This document shows, in pieces, positions 11,536 to 23,067 of a DNA stretch of 64,000 bases. Under the pieces are notes generated by a model. It searched no databases and was not told the DNA's origin. It saw only the letters and a program-made list of their open reading frames with translations. How positions within the stretch are numbered: the stretch's first letter is position 1; each line of letters opens with the position of its first letter. The position numbers were made by a program, and so were the translations under genes. The stretch comes from Antrodiella citrinella (taxonomy: Eukaryota > Basidiomycota > Agaricomycetes > Polyporales > Steccherinaceae), in assembly GCA_004802725.1 (NCBI GenBank), contig SGPM01000053.1:1-64000 (forward strand). Reading direction: 5' to 3'.

Positions 11536-11983
11536 GCTGCTTGTCTACCTGCGTGTTCAAATGCCCATCACAAATCTGTTGTGGCAAAATCCATCCGCGC
11601 ATAACTGCCTGCGTTTGTGATTGTTCTTTTTCTTGGTTTCGAAGGATGTTGACAAAGTTTCTTGGTCGGTCCTCATCGCTTCTTGGGAATGTGTAGTAGT
11701 AGTTATGTCTTGTGCGTATGAAGAGTTTGGACTGCTTGACACTTCTGGTGATATATCCATACGGACAAATTCCATCATGTGTTCTACCTGATTCCGCCTC
11801 TGTCGCGTTGACTGTAGCTTGGGATACGCGGTCTGGAATCTCAGTGGAAGCAAACAAGTAAGGATTAACTTTCGATAGCGAAAAAAGAACTAGATACAGT
11901 AGTTACAATACAGTAAGTAAGCACGAGAACCAAACATGGGTGGGTTGAGGAGAACTCTAGCGCACCTGACACGCCACCCTCCA
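11536..11983. other. Convergent 3' region, no gene seen
   Basis: About 450 bp between the convergent ends of the membrane-protein gene and POB3. It should hold both 3' untranslated regions. The minus-strand frames across 11483-11857 have no recognisable content. Confidence 0.6.
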
Positions 11984-14327
11984 CTAATCATCTGCCTTCT
12001 TCAACTTCTTCTTCGCCGGCCCCTCTTCATCGTCGTCCTTCTCTTTGCGAGCCTTGGGTTTCGGCTTAGGTCTAGGCTTCGCTTTCGGTTTCTCCTCCTC
12101 ATCCACATCCATGGCATCCTCGTCGCCGGCCTTCTTCGCCTTGGGCTTAGGCTTCGGTTTGGGCGCGGGCTTCTTCTTAGGCTTGTCCGCGTTGTCGTCG
12201 TCTGCATCGCTCTCGTTGGCTGCTTTATCCTTCTTGGCGGTCTTCTTTTTGGTAGAGGCGCCACCTTTGGCCGAGGCTTTGCCTTTGCCTTTGTTTTTTT
12301 TCATGAAATCGCGGTCGCCACTCGCATCTGAGGCTGTTTTGCCACCTTCGTCGGATTCGGTCGAGTCGGAGGGTGAGCCGGAGTCGGAGGAAGAGGCTTG
12401 GAAGTCGTCGTCTGTGCAGGATACGATGAGTGAGTAGAACGAGCAGAAGGACTCTAAAAATATCACGCACCTGCTTCGCTCTCATCGTCATCCCCACCAA
12501 GCCTGGGCTTCGGAACCTCCTCCCCACTGCTCGCCACACTCTGCATCTCCTCGTCATCGTCGTCAAGCACATTCATGATCAACTCCCCCTCCATCATCTC
12601 ATTCTTCACCTTCACTTTCTTCTCCTTCAGATACGTCTCCGTCAACTCATGCTCCTCCTTGTTCACCGACGTGAACGAGTACTCCGGTCCGCTCTTCGTC
12701 ACGATCTTCAAGTCGAACGTCCGCGCGGCCGTCGCGCCCATCCCAGCGCCCAAGCGCGAGAATACGACTTGGTAGATGTCGGATAGCTCGATCAGGGTTG
12801 GCTGCTTGGAGACGAAGAAAATGTATTTCTCCAGCATGAAGAGGTCCCCTTGGACGGCTTTTAGGTTGGCTTTGATTCCTGGGTGACCGTCTCGGCTGCA
12901 GGAGGACCAGTGTTATGGTATGGAGATTTGAGTGCCTACTGTTGACCACATACCTCTGGAAACTACCTGCACCGACGATCTTCTTGCCTGCCAAGGACCG
13001 GAAAACGCCGGATACGACCTCGAATGTAGGGGCCTCGTATGACTTTTGGAGTCTATCATACTTAGCAATAGCTTCTCTGCGGTAAAGGGCGTGAGGGAGG
13101 CCAAGCACCTGGATGCTACAAGTACTTACTCCGACATGTTCAATTCGGCAGTGATCTCCTCTTCCCGACTGAATTGCATGACAAGATATTGGTAGCGGGT
13201 TTGACCTTGGCGGATCGGTGTGCTCAGACCGAGCTATCAAGACGGAGGTCAGAACACGGATGAAAACGGCGTAATCGAGGCGATCACATACGATAAATAG
13301 CACATGTAGGTCGTCCTTGGGGAGGAGGAAAAGTTTGGAGATACTGGAGAACATGATTTTGTAGTCGTATGTTTTGCCACGGAGTCGCAGGAACTCAGGG
13401 AACATATCCACGTCGTATCGTCCTCTTGGCGTGAGCACGTTGACCTCCTCGAAGCTCAGGATAACGTCTCCAGCGACCTGTCCAATTTCAGCCTTCTCCT
13501 TGACGGCATCGTGGAACGCCTGCGCAGCGCTGATCTCCTCTTCATCGTCATCGGAATGCTGGGAACCCGCGTCTGAGCCGCTGCGCTCTTTCGTCCGAGT
13601 ACCGGGAACGTAGAACCGAATTTCCACCATTTCATCGGGTGCGTTCTTGGAGCCCTTTTTGGCTGGGGGAGCGGCGAATTCAAGAGAGACTTCTGTCCGA
13701 CCAGCAATGTTGGAGTTCGCCACACCGGCGAGAGGCAGTTCGAATGAGGTCTTGTTTGATACCAAGAACGCAAGATCCTGGCCTGTGGAAATCAAATCGG
13801 TTCCCAAGAGTTCAGTAAACGATTCAGACGTGTCAAAGAATGCAACTGCGCACCTTGGAAGTCCGTGACTCCCCAGTTCCACCCCTTGAAGGATACCTCC
13901 CTCGTCTCCAGTGTGACACTGAAATGCTGCCTCATGAGTTGCGAGATTTTGTCGTGGTCCTAAAATGCAGAAAGTCACATATACCCCGTTAATGTCAAAG
14001 AGGGTTGGTTGTAGGAATGACAGCAATAACGCACCTCTCGTGCAAATCCATCGAATGTGGTCCTCGACCTGTCTTTGAGCCCTAGTCTCAGCTGGAAGTT
14101 CCTCGCCACACGAATCCATTGCGCCCATTTGATGTCTCCTGCGGTAAGCGCAGCCATCGACCCTGTGTCATCTCCTTTCCATGCTATACCGCTGCCTGCG
14201 ATGCGAATTTCTGTACACATGCAATAAGCGAGTTAACAGAAGGGGTATAAGTCTACAAAGTGAATGGGGACTTACTGCCGACTTCAGAGGAAAGACCATG
14301 ATAGATGTGTACAAACTCTGTGGTCAT
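11984..14327 (-). CDS. POB3: FACT complex subunit POB3/SSRP1
   Basis: About eight exons. The start [17 protein letters not shown] and the segment following ([11 protein letters not shown], then [18 protein letters not shown]) are the N-terminal Pob3/SSRP1 domain. The third exon has [17 protein letters not shown]. The central double-PH (Rtt106-like) region follows: [35 protein letters not shown], then [23 protein letters not shown]. An acidic stretch ([15 protein letters not shown]) leads to a Lys/Pro-rich tail with repeated KPKPKPK blocks and the stretch [11 protein letters not shown]. There is no HMG box, as in yeast Pob3 and unlike animal SSRP1. With Spt16 this protein forms FACT, the nuclear histone chaperone that opens and rebuilds nucleosomes during transcription and replication. 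The first introns are 14275-14211 and about 14034-13960. Confidence 0.95.
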
Positions 14328-14538
14328 GGTGGTGGTTGGAGACGAAAGAGAATTTGGACGAGCAGTGGTGAGTGAGCGCAACAAAACACCGACGCGTTGC
14401 GGAGATTCAATTTACACGCGTGTCATCAAACACAGTCATCGATCGTCGAAGTACAACAAATAGCAGTGGTGTTATTTGATACAAGAGGTATTAGTCGATA
14501 GAACAAGTGGTGGTACGTTGATCAGTGCTGGTCCAGAA
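14328..14538. other. Short spacer between POB3 and the CK1-like gene
   Basis: About 210 bp upstream of POB3 and downstream of the CK1-like gene, both on the minus strand. It must contain the POB3 promoter; no specific element was recognised. Confidence 0.5.
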
Positions 14539-15729
14539 TCACAAAAATTCTCGGGGGCTCCAGACAGGTGCAACGAAACGTGGGTCCAGCTTGTACTCTT
14601 CAGCTGGGATCAGCGTACCACGCTCTGAGTCAGACGTCCACCAGTCGTATTCCCAATCGTGTTCCCATCCACGTTCCAACATCGCCCCTCTGAGGAGGTC
14701 CTTCAGGTACGAGTAGTCTGGTTGGTCTTCGAAGGCCAAAGACCGACAGTGCGCAAAGAACGGCGTGAAACACGGAGGAGATTGAGCGAGGAGGTCCGAA
14801 AACGGTTGTCCACGTTTCATCTCGCCTATCTTCTTGGATTTTGCGGCGGCAGACTCTGCGTGAATGCCTTGCCAGGGAAAATGTCCATGGAGCAGATACA
14901 GGAGAACCAAACCAATGGCTTCCACATCATCACGACGGCTAAGTTCTGAGTGAAGGGTGTGTCAATTGTGACTGAGTCTTCAGCGGAGGCAGCACTAACA
15001 TAGGCTAAAATGTGCATTGTGACTGCCGTATCGTGGAGTGCTGATGGGACTGCGTCCCTCCTGGAAGGGAATATGCACACCCGTCTCGGGGTCAAGATAC
15101 AGCTTGACGTACCCCATGTTGAGGAAATGGAGCCGTTTGTATTCCTGCAGAAGGCCCGGTGCGAGGGTTCGAGGGCTGATGTCACGGAGGATCAGACCCC
15201 AACCGTGAATATCCTCAATTGCGGTGAGCTGTGAACCGCAAGCAGGTCAGCGCTACTGCTTTAGCTGAACAAAATCAATTACCATCTGCTCCCCAAGCAT
15301 GAGTACCGTCTTCACAGAGAACACTTCTCGATAAACGAGCCGTAAGATCTCGAGTTGACGGACCCAGCTTGTCCATGACCAATATATTATGATTCCCGCC
15401 TTGCCCGTACCAATGGATTCGCGGCACGCCCTGTACTCCTTCTAGCTGAGCATACACTGCAGCTTCGTAACGTAGTGCTTCGGGATCCTGAGGGTGGACT
15501 ATCTCGAGCTTGAGGACTACTGGGGTCCCAGTGTGGACCTGTATCGCGCTGCAAACGTTCCCTGTACAAGCGTGAGCAGATGACGTAGACATGTGTATCG
15601 TAGCGACATACCTATGGCGCGCACTATTGGATGATCAAGTTGATAGCAGTCCCGTATGCGACATGATGCGACAAGGACAGCTACCCTCCCACATGTCCTC
15701 TCTCCAAACTGTCGTCGGGACTGGATCAA
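14539..15729 (-). CDS. Casein kinase I-like protein with a degenerate active site
   Basis: About four exons. The N-lobe reads IGNVCSAIQVHTG, then PVVLKLEIVH with the beta-3 lysine, and EAAVYAQLEGVQGVPRIHWYG, the CK1 pattern. The next exon has LILRDISPRTLAPG where CK1 has HRDIKPDN. The place of the DFG motif reads FLNMGYVKLYLDPETG. The last exon has the CK1 signature RRDDVEAIGLVLLYLLHG and PWQGI, then a C-terminal extension ending SPREFL. The glycine loop is also eroded. The catalytic Asp survives, but the HRD His, the following Lys and the DFG Asp are lost, so a pseudokinase is likely. The start at 15729 is taken because the GTATGT...CAG intron that would place ATG at 15592 inside an intron fits better; it overlaps the end of the upstream HAD-like frame. 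Confidence 0.65.
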
Positions 15730-17018
15730 GTGGCTTCGATAGCAACGCCACTAAGTTCGTGACGGAATATGTAGGTAACGCAGTCGGGATCTGAGCGTTG
15801 GCGTTACGACTCCCAGCGCGACGAACTAGAGCCGTAGGATGTCCTGTTTGGCTTGCTCGTTCTACTACGTAGAACAAGTCCGAAGCGACTACTAACACAT
15901 CTTTCGCAAAGAGCGTGGAGTCCTTCCTCTGACAAAGAGCAAGCAAACTGAGTCCCCTTCGTGTCAGAAATCCGTCAAAGGGTGCGTCAACTAGATCCAA
16001 AGACAGCCGTGGGATTGAGACAATCATGTCACGGGAAGCAGCATCCAAAGTTGTGTTGGTTGGAAGAGCCACGACTACGTAGCCAAGATCAGTTAGAGAG
16101 GAAATGGCGCAAGAAACGTCGGAGTAGAGACGCGGTTTGCCTAGACGGCCCATGACGTCTTGAACTTCGGCAATCTGAACGGACGTTTCGAGATAGCGCG
16201 CCACTTGTTGAACGACAGCAACTGCAAATTCTGGAAGGCCTTCTGAGTGTCGAAGTGCCTCATACTCGACATAAAGATCCAACAGTTCCGAAAGAGAAAA
16301 TGCATACACGGAATGAGGAAACAGAGAAACAAGAATATCTTGCAGTGGTGCATCGCGGTCCTGCGAGGGGAAGTCAACATCGTTATATCGTTCGTCTAAA
16401 AACTTCCAATTCAACGTACGATGAGTATATTCACGTCAAGCGCAATAACCTTGGTTTTCCCATATATCACGGCTGGCACCTCACTGGCATATTGAAGGGT
16501 GTCGGGTGGTACTTCAATATCGTCTCTATACTCATCTACTACGTTCGCGTATTTGTTCTTGACACCTGTAGGAGGATTACCGCCGTGAAGCACTGGCAGG
16601 GATTTGAGGTGCGTTGCGGATGGCCTCCGAACACCAACTACTAGGTTAGGAACGTATACTTGCGGGGCGTGCAGATTGGGGGGTCGTAAGATGATTCCAT
16701 TAAATGCCAAAGTTGGGAGAGCCTGCGCCGGTGATGAAGTTTAGAGCGCGTTTCGTCGCCGTCTGAACAATGAGGCGTACCTTTTGCATGGACTCGATAT
16801 ATGCGAGAGAAAGCCTGCAACCTTCCCAGGTGTAGTCGAGGTACAATCTCAACAGTCAACGTCCGTGTCAGTCTAATATTGACCAGCTTGGATGAAAAAA
16901 GTACTGACTGATGCATCATAGCTTGCTCTTCAAGAACTGATGCTTCAAAACTGCATGGAAGTGTATCGAATGGGACCGAATCGAAAGAAGGAGCCCAACC
17001 CGGTTCTTTGACCACCAC
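15635..17018 (-). pseudogene. HAD-like hydrolase gene with apparent frame breaks
   Basis: The 260-codon frame 16414-15635 resembles haloacid-dehalogenase-type HAD proteins: LYSDVSCAISSLTDLGYVVVALP, then TNTTLDAAS in the motif II region, and FAKDVLVVASDLFYVVERA, GHPTALVRR. An upstream exon (about 16735-16415) ends KTKVIALDVNILIV, the position of the nucleophile motif DxxxT; here the Thr is missing. The frame closes with TGA right where the next frame opens, and no acceptable intron joins them. Further upstream two exons splice cleanly into one stretch (LYLDYTWEGCRLSLAYIESM, joined to ALPTLAFNGIILRPPNLHAP) that I do not recognise. The missing motif and frame break suggest decay, but a missed intron or sequence error is possible. 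Confidence 0.45.
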
Positions 17019-17512
17019 CTTCTACTTGCCGACCTTCACTCCATGTATACCAAAGGGTACTCGCTTCTAATCGTCCGGTTCTGAGTGATGACGAACGTGC
17101 GTGACGAAGGGCCTCTGACAGCCTCACGGGACTGAGCTTGTCCAATTGATATTCAGGCTGATTTTCCTTGGAGGATCCCTTCCCTAGTTTGGTCTTGTAA
17201 TCAGATATCGTAACGCACATGTACAGTTTGCGAAGCGAGGAGTAATTGAGAGTCGGCACCGGGCAGCGAAAGCATGACCTTCAAGACATCTAAGATCGAT
17301 TCATCCGGGGTCTTCACATGAGCCGTATTATTCAGTGTGAAATATCCATTGCCATGCCACGTTGGCTTCTGGGTAAAGATAACAAGTAGGGCAGATTTCG
17401 GTAGATGGCGTTGTTGACAGTCTTTGTGCGACACGATGACCACACGCAGCCACCAGAGGGGGGGAAAGTTGTCCTCAGTTTTGCGGCAACAAAGCTGTGT
17501 GCCATGGTCCAT
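17019..17512 (-). other. Possible 5' exons of the HAD-like locus
   Basis: Open minus-strand segments (for example LDKLSPVRLSEALRHARSS and SILDVLKVMLSLPGADSQ) look coding in composition, but adjoining segments lie in different frames with no convincing splice sites between them. They may be 5' exons of the damaged gene downstream or an unrelated remnant. No family is recognised. Confidence 0.3.
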
Positions 17513-17790
17513 GGTGTCCGTTCAGGAGGATATTGGATACGCTATCATTATCGACGCGCTTTTCGCGTTTCGGAGTCTAAAATAATCACGTGTGTCGCGT
17601 CGCGCTTAACTTCTGAGTGCCCCGACGCTTCATGTTGAGCAAGGCTTTCTTCCGTTCCTCAACCATCTGTATAGACTCAAATTCAGTTTGGACGCGGTTC
17701 ATTACCATATTAAAGACTTCGGCTATACAACTTACCACTGGAGAACGAACAATATTCCGCTGTCACGAAGGAGAAGATTGAACCTCTCGA

Positions 17791-20578
17791 ATGGAATCGC
17801 TGGAAACGCGCTCTCGAGATGTGCAGGAGAGAACATTCTGCAAATGGTACGTGTCTAATGAGTCGCAACTGGCATGATTGCTTATTTAATGTTTAGGCTT
17901 AATACCAAACTTGATTCTCAAGGATATCCCCCGATGACTTCCCTCGTGAGAGATCTTTCCGATGGTGTTAGACTCATTCAGCTCATGGTGAGCAGATGCA
18001 GTACACCGTGAAACGAGACGTCGGTGACATAGTTTGTGTATGCAGGAGATAATGGGTGAGTTATACTGTGTGCTTTGTTCTTTGTGCGAGCACCGATATA
18101 CAAATTGCAGGCGATACCTCTCTCGGCCGTTACAACAAGAATCCTCGGATGCGTATCCAAAAGGCCGAGAATGTAAACAAAGCACTGGAATTCATCCAAT
18201 CAAGAGGAGTCAAACTTACCAACATCGGTCCTGAAGGTACGTCGCGTACCGTTTCATGATGCTATGAAAGCTAACTGGTAGTCTGTCGCAGATATTATCG
18301 ATGGGAACCTGAAACTCATTCTCGGGATGATATGGACCCTCGTACTCCGCTTTACCATTGCGGACATCAGGTATCGTCGGTCATTTTTTATTTGGTCGAA
18401 ATGCTGAATCGTTTGAAGCGAAGAAGGGTTGTCGGCCAAGGAAGGGTTGTTATTATGGTGTCAACGGAAGACTGCACCGTACAACGACGTTAATGTCCAA
18501 GACTTCACAGTCAGCTGGTCTGATGGGCTTGCGTTGTACGTGTCAATCCCGTAGTCTTCTGCCCTCTTCCGAGCTGACACCTGCGCTGAAGGTGTGCGTT
18601 AATACACTGTCATCGACCTGAGCTTTTGGACTACGACCGTTTGGATAAGGTGCGGTTTCACCGAGGTACCGCCATGATTCCGGCTAAAACTCTACACGAT
18701 AGTCAGATCGTCACGCCAATACTCAATTAGCCTTCAAGATCGCTGAAGAACATCTGGGTATCCCGGTACGCCCAAAACAACAACCATTGAATGAGGCCGT
18801 GACTCATCTTATACGTAGCAACTGCTCGAAGTTGAGGACTTGTGTGATGTCGCTCGACCGGATGAACGCTCTGTCATGACGTACATTGCCAGTTTCTTCC
18901 ATGCTTTCTCTTCCATGGGTAGGTTTTCGCTTTGCTCCCTGTGCCACCCTCTAATCTATTTATCAGACCAAGCGGTGACCGTGTCTCGTAGAGTTGAGAA
19001 ATTCGCAGAACTCATGCACTCCGTCTGGGTAAGTAAGAATGACTATGAGCGTCGTGTCAGAGAGGTGCGTCAGTTCCTCGTGTTCTGAATTATCAACTCT
19101 AATACAAGTGCCGTAGCTCCTTTCCGCTGTGTTGGAGACGCAAGCGCTATGGGCTGCCATTAAGTTTACTGGTACTTACCCTGATGCCAAAGAACATGAG
19201 AGTAATTTCCAGAGGTACAAACAGACCACAAAGCGGACCTGGGTCACAGAGAAACAAGACGTAACCACGCTATTCGGGAACGTCCAAACCAAACTTCGGA
19301 CCTACGGTCTGAGAGAATACGTCCCTCCATTAGGACTGACGTTGGCCGTATGTTCTTTTAGAGTTCGACCACTGAAACGAGTGTATTGACGAGGTGTGAT
19401 GAGATCTAGGACCTTGATGCTGCTTGGAATGCTCTATTGGCTTCCGAGGCACGACGACACAGATCAATCAACGCGCAGATCAGAGAGTGAGTGGATTATT
19501 ATCCTTAGAGCCTTACACATGCTGAAGCGTGTTGTGATCCAGGATCAAAGAAGCTCTGAGGAAGAAGTTCGCGGCCCTTGCCAATGATTATGAACGACGA
19601 TTACGCGTTGTCTCCTCAGAACTTGCTGCAATAGACGGTCCACTGGAGGTGCGTACAACCTTGAGCCTTTTGTATGCGCTATCCTCATAGTTGCCCGTCT
19701 TGCCATAGGAACAACAAGAGCAAGTTGCCCGATTGCAGACACGAATACCTGACTTGTCGGAAGCCTTGGAACGTGTCGGTGACGTTGACGTCGAATGCAA
19801 GGCAGCCAACGTGGAAGAGAATGACTATACAGTCTTCACGTTGCAGGACCTGGCATTCGAGCTTGAATTGGTTGTACAGAGCCTCTCCAAGAAGATCGCG
19901 TTCATAGACAATCAGGCAAGTCTTCTCAATCCTCCTTGCACAAATAGACGTGCTCAATCCCACTGTTGTAGATTGTGTCACGGAATATGACCAATTTGAC
20001 TCCCGCCCAGCTAGAACAATTCGAGAGCACGTTCCGATACTTCGACAAGGACGAGTCAAATACCCTAGAACAATCTGAAGTAACTGCTGCCCTTGCGAGT
20101 CTCGGTATTGTATACTCTGTGCGTCGTACCAGCCTTCCGGGAAGTCCTACTGCTCACTACGATCTTCAGGACGAGGACATGGATATCATTTACTCCCAAC
20201 TTGTTGAAGACTACGGTGCGATCACCTATGAAGCTTTCATCAACCTCCTAGTACGTTGTCGTTTCTCATTCGATCATACATAGACTTAGACTGTTCATAG
20301 GTGGAGATCACGGAAGATCAGACATCCCCAGCCCAATTACGTGAATCCTTCCGCGGTATAGCCACAGACAAGGTTTGCCGCCACTTCCAGCATGCTTCTA
20401 CTATTCCGTCTCATGCTTTTTCTTCAATCAGCCGTTCGTCACAGAGCTCGACCTTCGCGTGGCGCATCTACCTCAGAGCGCAATTGACTACCTCAAGGAA
20501 GTCATGCCGAAAGCTGAGAATGCCGTTGGCGAGCCGGAGTATGACTATGAGGCTTGGTTGGATGATGTGTTCGCGTAA
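17791..20578 (+). CDS. ain1: Alpha-actinin
   Basis: Eighteen exons sum to 1,866 nt, giving 621 residues, the length class of fission yeast Ain1. Two calponin-homology domains form the actin-binding region (residues about 8-240): [61 protein letters not shown], then [15 protein letters not shown] and [17 protein letters not shown] helical spectrin-type rod follows. Two EF-hand-like segments come next, the first with [14 protein letters not shown], and the protein ends [12 protein letters not shown]. The product crosslinks actin filaments, in fungi mainly at the cytokinetic ring. One exon is only 10 nt (18046-18055). Intron 19916-19971 begins GC rather than GT. Intron 20119-20169 is 51 nt without a stop, so its retention would insert 17 residues before the second EF hand. 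Confidence 0.95.
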
Positions 20579-20964
20579 AGCGAACCGTGTATACATAGTG
20601 GCGAGGAAGTAGAATTTTAGCTTGTATTTCTACCCAAGTCGCTAAATGAGTCTTGTCCAAAGAAAAGAAATATGATAGAGTACATATCCGACTCCTTCGA
20701 GTACATGCATGTCGGTCCGTGGGATGGAGCAAGGAATGCTCTATTGGGTTTTCTAAGCGACGGCCTCATCTTGATACGAGTTGCTGTGGTGGCCTCGTTT
20801 GATGAAGGACGTCCCATTGCTGCACTTCCATGACAGCTTGCTCTCTTGCGCGCTCAGAGTTTCATTATCTGCTCGCCCATGTTATGAACGGCCAAGCGAT
20901 ACTTCTCGAATTCACCTGTAGCAGCATTTGAACTCAGTGACTATACGCCAATGGGGTACAGCAC
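20579..20964. other. Convergent 3' region, no separate gene
   Basis: About 390 bp between alpha-actinin and the end of the TKL-type kinase. A minus-strand frame (EKYRLAVHNMGEQIMKL) follows a good acceptor here, but joining it to the kinase gives a stop at once, so it is treated as 3' untranslated sequence. Confidence 0.5.
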
Positions 20965-22537
20965 TTACAACTCTGGTCTGAGTGCTGCTTCTGTAAGGTA
21001 GTGTGTGAGGTCTTTTCCGTCGCCAGGTCCTTCGTCAAGCTAGGAATTTGACTTATATACATTTTCTAAAAAAACTTGATAAGAAAGAACGAGAACGAAA
21101 CGAGAGAATCACCTCTTTCGTCTGCCATTCCTTTCTCATAATTTCTAGCCTGTACCGCGACAGGTCCAACGTAAAACGCAGAAGTTCATCGCCTTTTCCA
21201 GAGAGATCTCGTGAGGGGATGTTCGCGATTAATGCCATCATGTCTCGGGCTCTTTTGGAGGTCGCTCGCTCTCTCGGATGCTGGGCCCAGCGTGATTGCA
21301 CCAATGACCACAACACCTCGGACATGACCCNCCCGTCAGGTAGATTAGGCCTGTCAGGCCTCTGATTCGCTTCGAGAATGCATTGCTTCCGATCCCGGGC
21401 TATCATTGGAGGCCGTCCAGAATATAGCTGGATAAAAGAGAAGGTGAGTAGAAACCAATAGCGACGTACAGTACGGACCTCTATGCAGATGTATGCAAAA
21501 CCAAATGTGTCACTTTCCGGCGTGGGTCGTGTGGCCGACATACCAAAACCATTCAAGTTATTGATATCTATGATTCCAGGTGCGATACGGCGAATGACAT
21601 CCGACCTCTGGATTTTGGATCCAGCGTACTCAAGGTAAGGGATCCAATTTTTAAAGGGTCCCCCAAAATCTGTCAAACGTGCGTTCCCGATGTCATTAAC
21701 AAGGACGTTGTCCTGGTTGTGACATTGGGTGAATCTACGGGACGACAAATACGAAAAGGATGACGTACACCATGTAAATTGCCGTGGACGATACCTTCGC
21801 CCTGTAAGTAAGCCAAACCATCCAAGATCTGAAACAACTGCGAAAAAAGTAGTTGTGTCATTTATTTACCCCAGCTATTGAGATGATAACTTACCCACAA
21901 CAGTTGGTATCTGTTCTTCTCCGACAAGCCCGCCTTCTATTCATTTCATTCTGGTGTAATCGATCAGACTTCCGTTTTCCATCCACGGTACCACCATGCA
22001 GATGCTGTCCTGAGCTTTGAGAACATCTTCGGATATGCCTACTAGGATGGGAACTATATGATTGTGATTCAAGTTTTTCAACGAAATGAGCTTGCGATAC
22101 AAGCTATGTAGCTACGCAAAGAACGCAGTGATCAGAGTAGTTAAGTTGACCCTGGAGTATCATCAGCAACGCACCAATTCTGCATCCCTTAAGGGTGGTA
22201 GGAATTTTTTCAAGGTCCGAGGTCGCTTCAAAGCGACCTTGGCTTCCTGGTATGTACCGGCAAAAACGTCAGTAATATCTCCGTCTCCATATTTACCGTG
22301 GTTTGTGCACTTGACGTCTTTGAGGACCGATGAAGACGGTAAAATTTGATGAGCGTGCCACCAACTCGAATGAAATCTTGCGAAGCTTGTCTTGATACTG
22401 GAGGAAGCTGGCGTCGGTTGAACCGGGAGGAATCGTTGGGGGATCAAGGTCAAGGCGCTACAAAAGTCTCTAGGTAAACAAATAGTAGCAGATCGGCCGT
22501 CAGCTGGCACACCTTCCACACCTGGATAGCTGTACAT
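20965..22537 (-). pseudogene. TKL-type protein kinase, probably inactive or broken
   Basis: Kinase segments are read in order on the minus strand: the glycine loop YGDGDITDVFAGTYQ, beta-3 VALKRPR, helix C (LYRKLISLKNLNHNHIVPI), the hinge MVVPWMENGSLIDY, GLAYLQGEGIVHGNLHG joined to DNVLVNDIGNARLTDFG, then ESDTFGFAYICIE and SRWAQHPRERAT. This is the TKL pattern common in agarics. Two defects are visible. The catalytic loop reads HGN, with Asn in place of the catalytic Asp. Just after the hinge the frame meets TGA, and the downstream helix (GLSEKNRYQLLW) lies in another frame. A 55-nt GT-AG intron could restore the frame, but it would remove the conserved hinge. One N lies at 21331. The C-terminus reads through to TEAALRPEL and a stop at 20965. 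Confidence 0.6.
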
Positions 22538-23067
22538 AACACACCGAGGTTTCAGATTTGAGCACTACCAACCTCATGTTGAAGGTTCAAATCGACAGCT
22601 ACGGCGTAGCTGTCGAAGGGGAGGGATGGTATCAGACTGCCAGTCACCCGGCTGACCTTGAGAAGTGCCGTTGTGGAAATATGTTGAAGTTCTGCACTAA
22701 TTTGCAATATTCATTGGGAATGGGAAGCTTTATAGCGACATGGCTTGGACAATGTCAATGGACAGCTCATTACGGCGCCTCTGAGCTCAGCTAAAGGTTA
22801 CCCCGTGGTAACGGCGGTGGCAAATGCCGAATATTGAAACTCCAAATCAACTGCAAACTCTGTAGTGAGCGCTGTCGTATATCATTGAGCACATCGTCCC
22901 CGACATCGACAACACTCAGGGTAAGGTTTTTTCAAAGTGAGTACGATACTTGGTTGTGCTTTCTGGAGTGTGTCAAAGGAGGTGTGGTGGATCGTGCGGC
23001 ATTCCCTTGAGATGGATTGGCTGCTGTACGCTCGGATGTGGACCGGTCGCTGACTATCTCTGCTCAG
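22538..23067. other. Divergent upstream region of the TKL kinase and eL20
   Basis: About 530 bp between divergent starts. The plus-strand frame at 22558-22794 has no recognisable content. The bases just before 23068 could be the 5' untranslated region of the ribosomal protein gene; GTGAGT at about 22936 may be a leader-intron donor. No other element is clear. Confidence 0.5.

Noticed and set aside
12000..12260. CRISPR-like or satellite array at the KPKP repeats
   Set aside because: The repeats are codon-level repeats in coding sequence without spacers, in a eukaryotic genome.
12036..12437. Plus-strand frames of 130 codons rich in Gly/Phe/Leu opposite the POB3 tail
   Set aside because: They are the antisense image of the Lys/Pro and Asp/Glu repeats of POB3.
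18840..19088. Small plus-strand genes inside 17.8-20.6 kb
   Set aside because: They are single alpha-actinin exons extended into introns; the 18-exon model uses all of them in one frame.
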